The notes beneath the pieces were generated by a model. It saw only the letters and a list, made by a program, of their open reading frames with translations, was not told the DNA's origin and did not search any database. Source: Pedinophyceae sp. YPF-701 (taxonomy: Eukaryota; Chlorophyta; Pedinophyceae). From it: a stretch of DNA of 64,000 nucleotides. The stretch spans positions 58,955 to 122,954 of the forward strand of contig CAJZHL010000026.1 of the NCBI GenBank assembly GCA_916048055.1, read 5' to 3'. A program made the translations under genes and the position numbers. Below are positions 9,612 through 21,011 of the stretch, one piece after another. Each line of letters opens with the position of its first letter. The stretch's first letter is position 1.

Positions 9612-12600
9612 TTAGTGCGCGGCTGCATCGTCGTCCGGTGCCTGCTGACCTGGTGACGCCGGACTGTACGCAGGCGACGAGGGGCTGTAAGCTGGCGACG
9701 TTGGCGAGTAGGCCGGCGACGTCGGACTGTAGGCCGGCGACGTCGGGCTGTACGCCGGCGACGTGGGGGAGTACGCAGGCGACGTCGGGCTGTACGCGGG
9801 CGACGTCGGTGAGTAGGCCGGCGACGTCGGCGAATATGCTGGCGACGTCGGGCTGTACGCGGGCGACGTCGGCGAGTACGCTGGCGACGTCGGCGAGTAC
9901 GCTGGCGATGTCGGTGAGTAGGCCGGCGACGTCGGTGAGTAGGCCGGCGACGTGGGGGAGTAGGCCGGCGACGTGGGGGAGTACGCCGGCGACGTGGGGG
10001 AGTACGCTGGCGACGTCGGGCTGTAGGCCGGCGACGTGGGGGAGTACGCAGGCGACGTGGGGGAGTACGCCGGCGACGTGGGGGAGTACGCCGGCGACGT
10101 CGGGCTGTAGGCCGGCGACGTGGGGGAGTACGCAGGCGACGTCGGGCTGTACGCGGGCGATGTCGGCGAGTAGGCGGGCGATGTGTTGTTGTAGGCCGGC
10201 GACGTCGGGCTGTAGGCCGGGGACGTTGGGCTGTAGGCCGGGGACGTCGGCGAGAAAGCCGGCGACGCTGGCGAGAAGGCCGGCGACGCCGGGGAATAGA
10301 CGTCGGGGCTGATGCCTCCGCCCACGTACGGGCTGGCGATGTGCGCGGGCGACTGCACGCCGCGCCCAGTCTGCCGCACGGGCGAGAACAGCCCGCCGAA
10401 GTCGGAGGTCTGCGTGGTGGGCGAGAACAGCCCGCCGCCGCCGCCGTCCGCCCCGTGCAGCGTGGGGCTCAGCAGGTAGCTCGGCGTCATGGCCCCAGCC
10501 GCCTGCGAGGGCGTGCGCGCGCCCCGCATGTTCGGCGTCATCCCGCCCGCGAGCGAGTCGACGTCGAGCGCCCCCTCGATGGTCACCGCGGCCATGTCGA
10601 AGGCGTTGAACAGCGCCTGGTCGTCGAGGAGCAGCGAGAACGAGTTGGTCCCCAGCGTCGCGAGCTGCCCGAGCAGGATGGCCGGCGCGACGCCCTGGCA
10701 GTTGTCCGACTCGGCGTAGGTTGACGCGCGCATGAAGATCTCGACCGTCTCCTCGAACGTGGCCTGCGAGATGGGCCCGCGCCCGCTGCGGTTGATGCCG
10801 TGGCGCGTGATGGCCAGCAGCGACCCGCCGTACGTCATCAGGTCGACCAGCAGCGCCAGGTGCCGCACGTTGACGCTGTCGCTCTCCATGACCTTCTGCA
10901 GCTCCCGGAGCAGCGCCCCGCGGCACGCCTCGATGCCGAGCACCTCGAGGACCTCCGTCATGTCGTTCGAGTACACGCGCCGCGGGTCCACGCCGTCGCT
11001 CATGACCAGCTCGGCCAGGTTGTTGCCGTCCGTCGCCAAAATGTGCTCCTGGTGCGACTCGAACTTGCCCTTGTTGCGCCCCTCCGTGACGAGGCGCATC
11101 TGCTTGTCGAACGAGATGTACACCTTCCGGATCCCGTCGATGCCGCGCAGCTTGCACGACTCGAGCTCCCCGAGCCCGAACTTGGCCAGCTCCGCGGGGT
11201 CGCTGTCGTGCTCCTCCGAGTACCGGATGCGTATGTGCAGCACGAGCCGCGGCTCCCCGCTCGGCGTGCGGTACGAGTCCTGCGAGTTGAACACCTCCAG
11301 CATCTCGAACTTCTCCGCAATCTTCCTCTTCACGAACTCCATCGCCAGCCCCCGCTCGTACTCCTCCTGCAGCTTGTCCATCACCATCGACGGGTCCAGC
11401 ACCATCCGCAGCAGCCACGGCGACATCTGCGCCAGCCTCTCGGGCTCCTGCTCCATGAACGGCCCGTAGTCCTCGTCGAAGTCCGGGTCGCCCGGCACCG
11501 TGGTGTGCAGCGGGTCCGGGTCGTACCACACCTCCATGGCCTCGACGAGGTCCTTCAGCAGCGTGTGCTCCAGCCGCACCGCCACCTTCTTCGCCGCCTC
11601 CACCGTCTGCGCCTGCGCCGCCTCCAGGTACACCGTCGTCGACGGCGTCTTGAGCGTCTTGGCCACGTTGATCAGCTCCGTCAGCCGCGGGACACCCGAC
11701 GTGAGGTTCGAGCCCGCGCCGGCCGTGTGGAAGGTGTTGAGCGTCATCTGCGTCGTCGGTTCGCCGAGGCTCTGCGCGGCCACGATGCCCACCATGTCCC
11801 CGGGCTGCGCGCGGCACACGTTGAACCGCGACTCGATCTCGCCCAGGAGCCAGTCGAACGCCTCCGTGGTGAGGTGGTGCATCTCGGCCACGCGCTTGGA
11901 GCACAGGGTGAAGCGCAGGTGCGCGAAGAAGAGCTTCGTGGCGTTGCTGTGCGCCTCCACCGAGAGCCTGTCCGTCCCGGGCACCACGATGAGCTTGGTG
12001 ATGAGCTCCTCGAGCTTCCGCGTGGCCTCGTACGGCGCGATCACCTCGCCGCCGCCGGCCTCCGGGTTGATGTTCCACAGCCGCTGCGCATTGAGCACCA
12101 GCCGCTGCAGCTGCATGGGCATCACGATCGACTGCTCGCCGCCCGACATGAGGAAGGTCTGCAGCTCGTGCCGGTCCTCCGCCAGCCGCCGCCGCTCCGC
12201 CTCGATCAGGTCCCGCGCGCCCTGGTCCGTGCGCATCGCCTCCAGGTCCGTCGCGCTGAGCCACGCGGGCGCGTGCGCGTCGTCCAGGTCCAGCTCGACC
12301 TGCCGGCGGAACTGCTCGTCGGTGAGCGACATCTGCAGCATCTTCTGCCGCTCGAGCCGCGTGGCGTCCATGCCGTCCTCGCCGTACAGGAACTGCACGA
12401 CCTCCCCCAGCGAGTTGGTCACCGTCCCGTCGTACTTGACCATGAGGTCCTCCATGGCCTTGATGAAGCGGCGCTGGATGTAGCCCGTGGAGGCCGTCTT
12501 GACCGCCGTGTCCGTGAGCCCCTCGCGGCCGGAGATGGCGTGCAGGAAGAACTCCTGCGGCGTCAGCCCGGCGAGGTACGAGTGCCGCACAAAGCCCTTG

Positions 12601-15600
12601 GGCTCCGGGCCGAGGTCGCCCGCGGTGAAGTGCGGGAGCGTGCGGTCGTGGAAGAACGACCGCACGCGCTTCCCCTCGACGTTCTGCTGCGCCACGCACG
12701 CCATGATCTGCGCCAGGTTGAGGTCCTTGCCCTTGGACCCCGAGTCGGCCATGTGCCGGATGTTGTTGGCGCGCGACACGCTGGTGCGCACCACCTTGCC
12801 CGCGTCCTCGCGCGCCTTGTTCAGGATCTGCAGCACCTGGTGCTCGAAGGTCTCCTGCACCGTCATCCCGCGCCCGGCCTCGAGCCCGCCCTTCTTCTGG
12901 TACTTCTCCACCACCTCGGCCACCTCCCTGTGCGCGACGTTGATCTTCTCCTTGATCATCGCGACCACGCTCTGCGTGACCACCGCGTCGCCGATGCCCA
13001 CGCTGAACCCGTGCTGCAGCAGCCAGTGGTTGACCGTGTACTGCGTGTGGTCGATGAAGTACTTGGTGGCCATGGGGCCGTTCTCGATCCAGATCTGGTG
13101 GATCAGGCCGCCGGAGGACGCGCCGAGCGTCTTCTTGCACAGCGTGCCCGTGAGGAGCTCGCCGCGCTCGATGAGCACGCGCGTGTCGCTGGGCGTGGTG
13201 CCGTGCGGCTCCCCGTCGGCGGCCCACGAGCTGCTCCCGCTGTAGTTGATCTCGTCGGGGATGAACATCTGGAAGATCTGCTTCCCCGTCCACAGCGGCC
13301 GCGGCTTGAGCACCGCGGGCGTCGGGATCACGCCGTTCCAGTTCTGCAGCTGCAGGAGCAGGTTGTTGAAGAGGTGCGCCTCCAGGAAGACGTCGCGCGC
13401 CGTCATGAGCTTGCACCCGAGGAGCGCGTCCTGGACGATGCCGATGACGGGCTTGTTCGCCTGGGGCGACACGATGTTGACCGGCACCATCATCAGGTGC
13501 TGCATCTCGGCGCGCGTCTCGTGCGACTGCGGGACGTGCATGTTCATCTCGTCGCCGTCGAAGTCGGCGTTGTACGGCGACGTCACCGCGAGGTTCAGCC
13601 GGAAGGTGTTGTAGTCCATGATGCGCACGCGGTGCCCCATCATCGACATCTTGTGCAGCGAGGGCTGGCGGTTGAACAGCACCAGGTCGCCGTCCATGAG
13701 CTGGCGGTCGACGACCCACCCGACCTGCAGCTCGTGCTCGCGCGCCGCCGGCAGGTTGAGCTTGATCTCCACGCCGTCCGAGCGCGTGAACGCCTTGGCG
13801 CCCGTGCAGTGCGCGGGCGGGTTGGGCCCGTAGCGCACGCACTGCTGCAGGAAGGCCTTGTTCAGCGGCGTGACGCGCTCGGGGAAGGTGAGGTTGCGCG
13901 CGATCGACCGCGGGACGCCGAGCTCGTCCACGCCGATCAGCGCGTCGCCCGTGATGACCGACCGCGCCGAGAAGTTGACGCGCTTGCCCATCAGGTTGCC
14001 GCGGAGGCGCCCGTGCTTGCCCTTGAGGCGCTCGGTGATGGACTTGACCGCGCGCCCGCTGTTCTCGATGCGCACCATGCTCGGCATCGTGTTGTTGAAG
14101 TACCCCCAGATCCGGCACGTCATGTCCATCCACTTGTCCTCGATCTCCACCATGCCGGCGCCCTTCTCCTCCGCGCTCTTCAGGTCGCGGTTGAGCTTGA
14201 GCACGGCCTGCAGGACGTTGGTGATGTCGTCCTCGCTCCGGATGCCCGTCGCCTCCATCATCACGCTCGGGCGCACCGTCCCGGGCGGGATGGGCAGCAC
14301 CGACAGGATGAGCCACGCCGGCTGCACGTAGCGCGGGTCGAAGCCCATCTCGCGCGCGTCCTCCTCGGAGACCTTCGCCAGCACCCGCAGCGCCTGCTCC
14401 GCGTTCACGCGCTCCGGCTCCAGGTCCTTCGTCTCGGCCTGGATCCACACGTGCGTGCGCTTGTTGTCCGCCGTCTTCTCGATGCGGTACCGGAAGCGGG
14501 GCTGCGGCTGCGACGTGTACGGACACCGCCCGCCGTCGCCGCCCTTCGACAGCTCCTCCATCTTCCGCAGCCGCCGCTCCGGGTCCCGGATCCGGCGCAC
14601 CGCGGCCAGCTTGTCCGCGCACGTCTCGTGCCGCAGGATGAGCTCGCCCGTGTGCCACGACACGCAGCCCAGGACCTTCACGACCGTCTTGATGAAGTAC
14701 GGGTGGTAGCACGGCTTCGACAGGGGCAGGTGCCCGAAAAACCCGGGCGACGTCTTCTCGAGCAGGCCCTTGTCCGCGGGCACCGCGTCTGGGTTGGCCC
14801 ACCCCGCCAGCCTGCGCGCGGGGCGGAGCGGCGGCGCGGGGTCGGAACGGGCGCCACGGAGGTCCGGGTGCGTGGCGCGTGCGGGGAGCGGGCGCGGGGG
14901 GGCGCCGGCGGGCGCAGCGGGCGGCGCAGTGGCTCAGCGGGCGCAGGGGGCGCGACGACCGGCGGCCGGGGGGCCGCAGGACGCACCTGTAGTCCGCGAG
15001 GCCGTCCCTTCGCGGTCGGCCCTGGTCGAACATGTCGGGCTGAGTGATTTCGGCCACGGAGTAGGCGGTCTGCGAGGGCAGCGGTGGGCGGGAGGCTCGG
15101 TTGGGACCCGCACGGCCGCGCTCGCGGCGCCTCGCGACTTCGCGTGGCTCGCGAGCCCCTCCTCTTCGTGCATGGGCGCGAGAGAGCCGCCGCATCGGGC
15201 GGGCGGGCGTCCCGTGCCGGCGCGTTGGCGCGGGACAGCGAGGGCGGAATGACTCGCGGCCGCCCTGGACACGGAGCGGGCCGCCATGGGAGAACCGCAC
15301 TCGGAGCTGGATGCGAACGATCGGTTCTGTCGGCACGCGCGGTACATGCGGAGTTTCGACCGAGAGCAAGCAGCCTGAGGCCGTCCGGCTGGTGGGCTTG
15401 GGCCTCTGTGCCCGGCGCGCCAAACTCGCACGAGGCGCGCTCGGTCGCGCCGCGGCCGCGAATCGACAACGGTGGACCAAGAGGTCCATTCTGAGGCGCA
15501 AGTCGGGGCGATAGCCCCAGGACCGCGACGTGCGGGAAGGGTGTGTGGGCCGATGGTGGGATGGGTGCCGCGCGCTGGCTAGGAGCGGCGGTCGGGCGTG

Positions 15601-15682
15601 TCTCACTCACCAGCTCATCAGGACCAAGGACGCCGAACTGGACGGCCTTGATCCTGCGCGTGGGCACGGTCGTGCCCTGCAT
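9612..15682 (-). CDS. RPB1: RNA polymerase II largest subunit
   Basis: Catalytic subunit of nuclear RNA polymerase II, 1784 residues. Exons on the minus strand: 15682-15611, 15069-14987, 14811-9612. The start 'RRIKAVQFGVLGPDEL' matches the family N terminus. The catalytic loop 'NADFDGDEMNMHVPQS' (about 465-480), 'NRQPSLHKMSMM' and trigger-loop region 'QMTLNTFHTAGAGS' are intact. The clamp core aligns as 'SPGFFGHLPLSKP' and 'GCVSWHTGELIL' where the family has CPGHFGH and CVCxxCGKLL, so the cysteine/histidine zinc ligands are missing. The CTD (1557-1773) is 31 heptads with Ala at position 7. Exon 3 is a single 5.2-kb open frame. The first intron, 541 bases, is one of the longest in the window. 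Confidence 0.97.
9648..10298 (-). repeat. RPB1 C-terminal domain: 31 tandem 21-base heptad repeats
   Basis: Thirty-one uninterrupted in-frame heptads. Twenty-five are YSPTSPA. The variants are repeats 1 (YSPASPA), 2 (FSPASPA), 3 (FSPTSPA), 6 (YNNTSPA), 30 (YSPSSPA) and 31 (YSPASPG). Ser2 and Ser5, the main phosphorylation sites, are kept in all but repeat 6, where Asn replaces Ser2. Position 7 is never Ser. An 11-residue acidic tail follows, ending at the stop. Confidence 0.97.
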
Positions 15683-15952
15683 GGTGGGCGAAGCACCACC
15701 CAGCCAGGCTCACAGCGAGCGACAGCTCACAGCGTCAACATCAGCCTCCGTCCCGGCACAGGAAGCTGCAACGAAGTCGTCGAGCTGGGCGTCTGCTCGC
15801 CGGCGCAGCTCCCCGCGCGGCCATACGCGCCGCGACGGCGCCTCGGCCACCGACGCCCCCCTTGTCAGGTCCGACCAGCGCCGCCGGCTGCATCCGCGCA
15901 CGCGACAGCCCCCGCCCGCCCCCCGGTTCTCCCGCGCGCCCCCTCCTCCCGC

Positions 15953-17652
15953 TCACCTGCCCTCCCAGATGTCGAACTCGCTCAGTGGCACCAGCACTTC
16001 GTTCAACCGCTGCCAGTCGGGCGTGGACGGCTCGTTGTACTGCGCCAGGACGAAGCCCGGGTCCCCCTCCGTAGCGGGCTCAGCCTGCGCGGCGCCCCGC
16101 CGGTCGGAGTCGTGTGGGCGCGGAACGGACGCCACCGAGGTCACGCGCGTCAGAGCATGGGCTGGTGCGCACCTTGAGGCCGTCCCTCTGGATCGCGGCG
16201 CGCAGCTGGCCGTGCTGCACCCGCACGAGGTCCGGGTCCGAGCGGCCGCTGAACCTGCGCACCGCGTAGACACCCCCCGGCACGTCCCTGCAGGCACCCA
16301 CGCGCATGCGCTCCCGTCATCACGGCACGGCGAACGAGCGCGCAGTGCGTCGCCCAGCCGCGCCCGCCTCACCTCGTCGCGACCGCGCCGTCCAGCGGGG
16401 GCGGCAACTCGGCGCTGCGGCCCCAGTACGTGCTGCCCATGACGAACTGCATGCGCCCCGCCGGCTCCGTGAACACGGGCGTCGTCATCGCCATCTTCTC
16501 CCCGCGCGCGTTGCCGCCGAAGATGTACCGCGCGAGCGACTGGAACGACCCCCTGCGGTCCGCCGTCGCGGGGGCGTACTCCGCCACCGAGTACGGCTCG
16601 TAGCGGCGGACCTCGTAGTCCGCCGCGCGCCGCAGCAGCATGTACTGCGGGGTCTCCAGGTCCGGGACCTTGAAGAAGGTGCCCAGCTGCGCCACCAGGT
16701 CCTGGAAGGCCTCCTTCGACAGGTACTCCTGCTGCTGGATGCTGTCCCAGATGTCGATGTGCCGGTTGAACTTCCACTCCTCCGGGTCCACCGTCATGAA
16801 CGACTCCCCTGCCGGCCAGGGACAGGGAGCGGCGCCGTCGCTCGACGCGCACGGACGCACGCGGGGGCTGTGTGGCTGTGTCATTGCGGGGAGTGCCGTC
16901 CGGGCGCGGTGCACGCGCGTACCTGTGAACTCCATCGACGGCCTCCAGAACGGCAGGGGGCTCCACCACAGCTTCATCGACATGGTCCAGCGCGTGGTGA
17001 GCTCGTACTCGCCCGTCCTGCGCACGTCGTGCAGGAAGAACTGCGGCCGGAACAGGACGCCGAGCATCTTGATGTTCGCCAGGTACCCGCTGATGCTCCC
17101 GTATTTGGTCAGGGGGTCCCTGCGGATCGAGACGCGGCGCCCGGGAGCGCTGTGTTGCTCAGCGCAAGGGACGTCCCACGGCACGGCGCGAGACATCGCA
17201 CGGGACGGCGCATGTCGCGAGACGGGAGTGCGTCGATTCCAGTGTGCCGAGGTGTGCTTTTCAGTCCGTACGGGCCGCGTGGCGCACAGGTGCGGACCCA
17301 GGGTCGCTGTCAGCAGCACGTACCGGAATTCGACCTTGTCCGAGTACATCGAACGGTCAATGCCCACGTCATCGAACAAGTGCACGAGGTCCTTTCGTAG
17401 GAACTCCGCCATCTCCTCCATCTTCACGTCGATGGCGGACGCCTGGTCGGTGCTTGATGCCCGCAGAGCGGTGGCAAGCGTGGCCCGCTCGCCTCCCGAA
17501 CGGGCCGCGTCGTGCACGGACCTGCGTCTCCGCGCATCGCTGATCGACCTAGCATCGCCTGACAGACGTAGGCTGCGCGGCCTGCACGGGCGGGCAGAGC
17601 TCTGCAGCGCACACGGGGCCCTGTGGGCCGGTGACGACAGCAGGGTGTCCAT
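15953..17652 (-). CDS. SOUL heme-binding protein with N-terminal NTF2-like (DUF2358) domain
   Basis: Plant-type plastid heme/tetrapyrrole-binding protein, 391 residues. Exons on the minus strand: 17652-17324, 17119-16923, 16808-16373, 16254-16173, 16084-15953. Order: a Ser/Arg/Ala-rich leader of about 75 residues, an NTF2-like domain ('FLRKDLVHLFDDVGIDRSMY' to 'WRPSMEFTG'), then a SOUL domain with 'PQYMLLRRAADYEVRRYEPY', 'GEKMAMTTPVFTEP' and 'VLAQYNEPSTPDWQRLNEVL'. This matches the architecture of the two-domain Arabidopsis heme-binding proteins, so it probably acts in tetrapyrrole handling in the plastid. The stop TGA overlaps a sequence that also looks like a splice donor (GGCAG|GTGAGC), so a further short exon cannot be excluded. 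It is divergent from FARSB, 308 bases away. Confidence 0.9.
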
Positions 17653-17960
17653 GGCGGGTACGCAACACAGGTGACGCGTCGCAGCTGCGCCAGGAGGTTG
17701 GCCATGCGCGGACGCGCGGTCTGGCAAGAGAGGCTGCCTGCCCAGGGGCGCGACACACCACCAACACCTCCGGCAGCGCTGAGAACCGCCGCACGGCGCC
17801 GTCGATGCCGCGCGGTCGAGGCTGCGTCCGCAAGACGCAGATTGCAACGTCGGAGGGTGCCGAGGCTCGAGCAAGGTAGCGGCGTGCGCGCGAGTGGGTG
17901 CGGTGGGCAGCAAGACACACAGCCTTCGGTTTCGGGCGCAGCGCCGGCCCAGCCGTCGCG
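17653..17960. other. Divergent promoter region, SOUL / FARSB
   Basis: 308 bases between the two start codons. No TATA element or repeat seen. It must contain both promoters. Confidence 0.5.
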
Positions 17961-20456
17961 ATGCCGGTGGTGGGCGTGCCGAGAGACGAGTTGTTCGCGC
18001 GTCTGGGGCGAACTTACAGTGAGTGGCCCACGCAGCACTGGTGTTTCATCGATAAGACGGAGGCATCATGCTGCGCACCGCCGGGGCGCAGATAGCCGTC
18101 GCGCCGTGGACCTGCCTCGCGCCGGCGTTTCGCCGCTCGAACGAGCGAGCGCAGGGCGCGATAGGCTGCGCACCTGCGCGGCCCGGGCGTCGTGCTGAGC
18201 TTGCCTCCCTCCCCTGCTCAACGGCGCTGTTCTTCCGTCTGTCGCCCCCTCGCAGCCCAAGAAGAGTTCGAAGAGCTGTGCTTCGAGTACGGCGTCGAGC
18301 TCGATGACGTGACTTCGGAGCAGCAGATGCAGGTGCGGCTCCGCGCGCTGCGAATCTCCCCTCCGCTGGCCTCCTGGGGCGGCGGCCTGCCGCTCGTGCG
18401 CTGAGGCGCCAGTGGCCACGAGCGCAAACGCTCGGCAGCCTCGCCACACATTGTGCGCACCCGCGGGCGCGTCGGGTCGAGCGCCGCGTCGCCATGCGAG
18501 GCGGTGCGCCCGCTCGGGCCTCGGCACGCGCCGCGCGCTCCCGTCGCGCTCGCGCTGCGTCCCCCGTGCGCGTCGACCCTGCGGCCCGCGACGACCGTCG
18601 CCCTCCCCGCACGCGCCAAGCGCACCGCGCATTCCCAGCCCCCGCGCCCGCGCCCGTGGTGTGCAGCGCAAGGAGTTTGGCGACAAGGACGCCGGCATCG
18701 GCGAGGACGAGGAGATCATCTACCGCATCGACATCCCCGCCAACCGCTACGACATGCTGTGCACGGAGGTGCGCCCCCTCGCGCCCGCACCTGCGCGCCG
18801 CGCCCTTCCCCGCCACACCCCGCAGCGCGACCCGCCCCCGGCCCGTGGTCCGTCCCGCAGGGCATCGCGCGCGCGCTGAACGTGTTCCTCGGGCGGCAGG
18901 CGGCCCCCACGTACACGGTGGCGCCGGCGGGCCCCGACCCGGAGCTGCGCATGGTGGTGCGGCCCGAGGTGGCCATGGTGCGGCCCTTCGTGGTGTGCGC
19001 GGTGCTGCGCGGCGTGAAGTTCGACAAGGTGCGGTACAACAGCTTCATCGACCTGCAGGACAAGCTGCACCAGAACCTGTGCCGGCAGCGGTCGCTGGTG
19101 GCCATCGGGACGCACGACCTGGACAAGGTGCGCGGGCCGTTCACGTACGAGGCGCTCCCGCCGGAGCAGATCCGGTTCACGCCGCTGAAGCAGGAGCGCG
19201 AGTTCGGGGCGCGCGAGCTGCTCGCGCACTACGAGGAGCACGACCAGAAGCTCCGGAAGTACGTGCCCATCATCAAGGACTCGCTGGTGTACCCGGTCAT
19301 CCTGGACGCGGACCGGACGGTGCTGTCGCTCCCGCCCATCATCAACGGCGCGCGGTCGGCGATCTCGCTCGACACGACGAACGTCTTCGTCGAGTGCACG
19401 GCCACGGACCTGCACAAGGCGCGCATGGTGCTCAACACCGTGTGCTGCATGTTCTCCGAGTACTGCGCGCGGCCGTACGAGGTCGAGCCCGTCGAGGTCG
19501 TCGACCCGTTCGGGTCCGCCGCCGCCACGCCGGACCTCGCCTCGCACGCGTTCAACGTCAGCACGCAGGGCATCACCAGCCTCGTCGGCGTGGGCCTGCC
19601 CGGGACGGAGATCGCCGCGCTGCTGCAGAAGATGCAGCTCCGGTGCACGCCCGCGGGGCCCGACCGCGTCCGCGTCGAGGTGCCCCCCACGCGCACCGAC
19701 ATCCTGCACGAGGTCGACATCGCCGAGGACGTGGCCATCGCCTACGGGTACAACAACGTGGCCGTCAGCACGCCCGGGGTGGTCACCGTCGGCCGCGAGC
19801 TCCCCGTGAACCACCTGACGGAGCTCCTGCGCGCCGAGGTCGCCATGGCCGGGTACACGGAGATTCTGACCTGGGCGCTGTGCTCGCGGCAAGAGAACTT
19901 CGCGGCGCTGCGGAAGGCCGACGACGGCGCGACCGCGGTCGAGATCGGCAACCCCGCGACCGCGGAGTTCGAGGTCGTCCGCACGGCGCTGCTCCCCGCC
20001 GCGCTGAAGACGCTGGGCGCCAACACGGACGCCCCGCTGCCCATCAAGCTGTTCGAGGTCTCCGACGTCGTGACGCTCACGGACGCGCTGCCCGTGGGCG
20101 CCCAGAACCGCCGGCACGTCGTCGCGGTGTTCTGCGGCCGCGAGGCGGGCTTCGAGGCCATCCACGGCCTCCTGAACCGCATCTTCGACGTGCTGGGCGT
20201 CCCGCACGAGAGCATGGGCGCCGGGCCGGCCAAGGGCGGGAACCCGGTCGCGGGGAGGTACGGGTGGAAGGAGGCGCCGGGGTCGCTCGCGGACAAGCCC
20301 GGGCCGTTCTTCCCGGGGCGGCACGCGACGGTGCACTTCAACGGGCGCGACATGGGGGAGTTCGGGGTCATCCACCCGGAGACGCTCGCGGCGTTCGACA
20401 TCACCGTGCCCGTGAGCGCGCTGGAGCTCGACCTGGAGGTGCTCAGCGAAAGCTGA
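17961..20456 (+). CDS. FARSB: Phenylalanyl-tRNA synthetase beta subunit, cytosolic type
   Basis: Charges tRNA-Phe as an alpha2-beta2 enzyme in the cytosol. 610 residues, close to the human 589. Exons 17961-18018, 18256-18332, 18667-18768, 18861-20456. The start 'MPVVGVPRDELFARLGRTY' and 'EFEELCFEYGVELDDVTSE' match the eukaryotic family. 'IDIPANRYDMLCTEG' and 'TYTVAPAG' follow. The large last exon carries the B3/B4 and B5 regions and the C-terminal catalytic-like core ('EILTWALCSR', 'VEIGNPATAEFEVVRTALLP'). The first three exons are short (58-102 bases) and the fourth is 1.6 kb. Confidence 0.97.
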
Positions 20457-21011
20457 CCATTGCCTGCGACGATCAGTGTGACGCGAGCCACGACGACGCG
20501 GCGCTGTGCACGGCGCCGGACGCGCGCGTGCTGTGGCTGCCGACCGCGGTGCCCGTCATGTCAAGCCTCCTCGGGGGCGAGCATCACTATGACGGCAGCC
20601 TGAGTCACTCAGACTGAGTTGCACGGTGCAACTGGCTGGGGTCCTGTGCGTGCGTGCTCGTGCGGCACATTGCGGCCCGTGAGCGTCGTGGGTGCAACGT
20701 TCCGCGCTCTTCGCTCCATCAGCGGCGATTTCGTTCCACCGCGTTGGTCATTCAGCCGCCGTTGGGAGGCCCGGAGGGTGCACAGGCAACCCAGGAACGT
20801 GCAGGCGCGTGATCCCGGGCGCGCGGCAGCCAGTCGATCAACGCCATCAGACCATTCAGCGATGACATGAGACGCAATCACGCAGCAAATGGCTCACTCC
20901 CCGGCCCCGTGCTCCTGTTGGCCGTCTCATCCAGTGTGGGAGGCTTTGCTGCTCACCCGCGATGCGTAGTCCCGCTCTCGGGCTGCAGGCTGGACGCAAG
21001 TGGAGCGAAGA
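20457..21011. other. Intergenic region, no gene seen
   Basis: 555 bases between FARSB and the downstream same-strand PROSC gene. It should hold the FARSB 3' untranslated region and the PROSC promoter. No convincing reading frame, RNA gene or repeat. Confidence 0.5.

Noticed and set aside
10800-15047. A 1415-residue open frame on the plus strand opposite RPB1
   Set aside because: It is an Arg/Leu/His/Val-rich mirror of the RPB1 codons, produced by GC-rich third positions. It has no domain-like sequence and RPB1 is certain on the other strand.
9568-15606. A 2012-residue minus-strand frame overlapping RPB1 in another phase
   Set aside because: Out of phase with the conserved protein over most of its length. 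Only the short piece used as exon 2 of RPB1 (14987-15069) is real.
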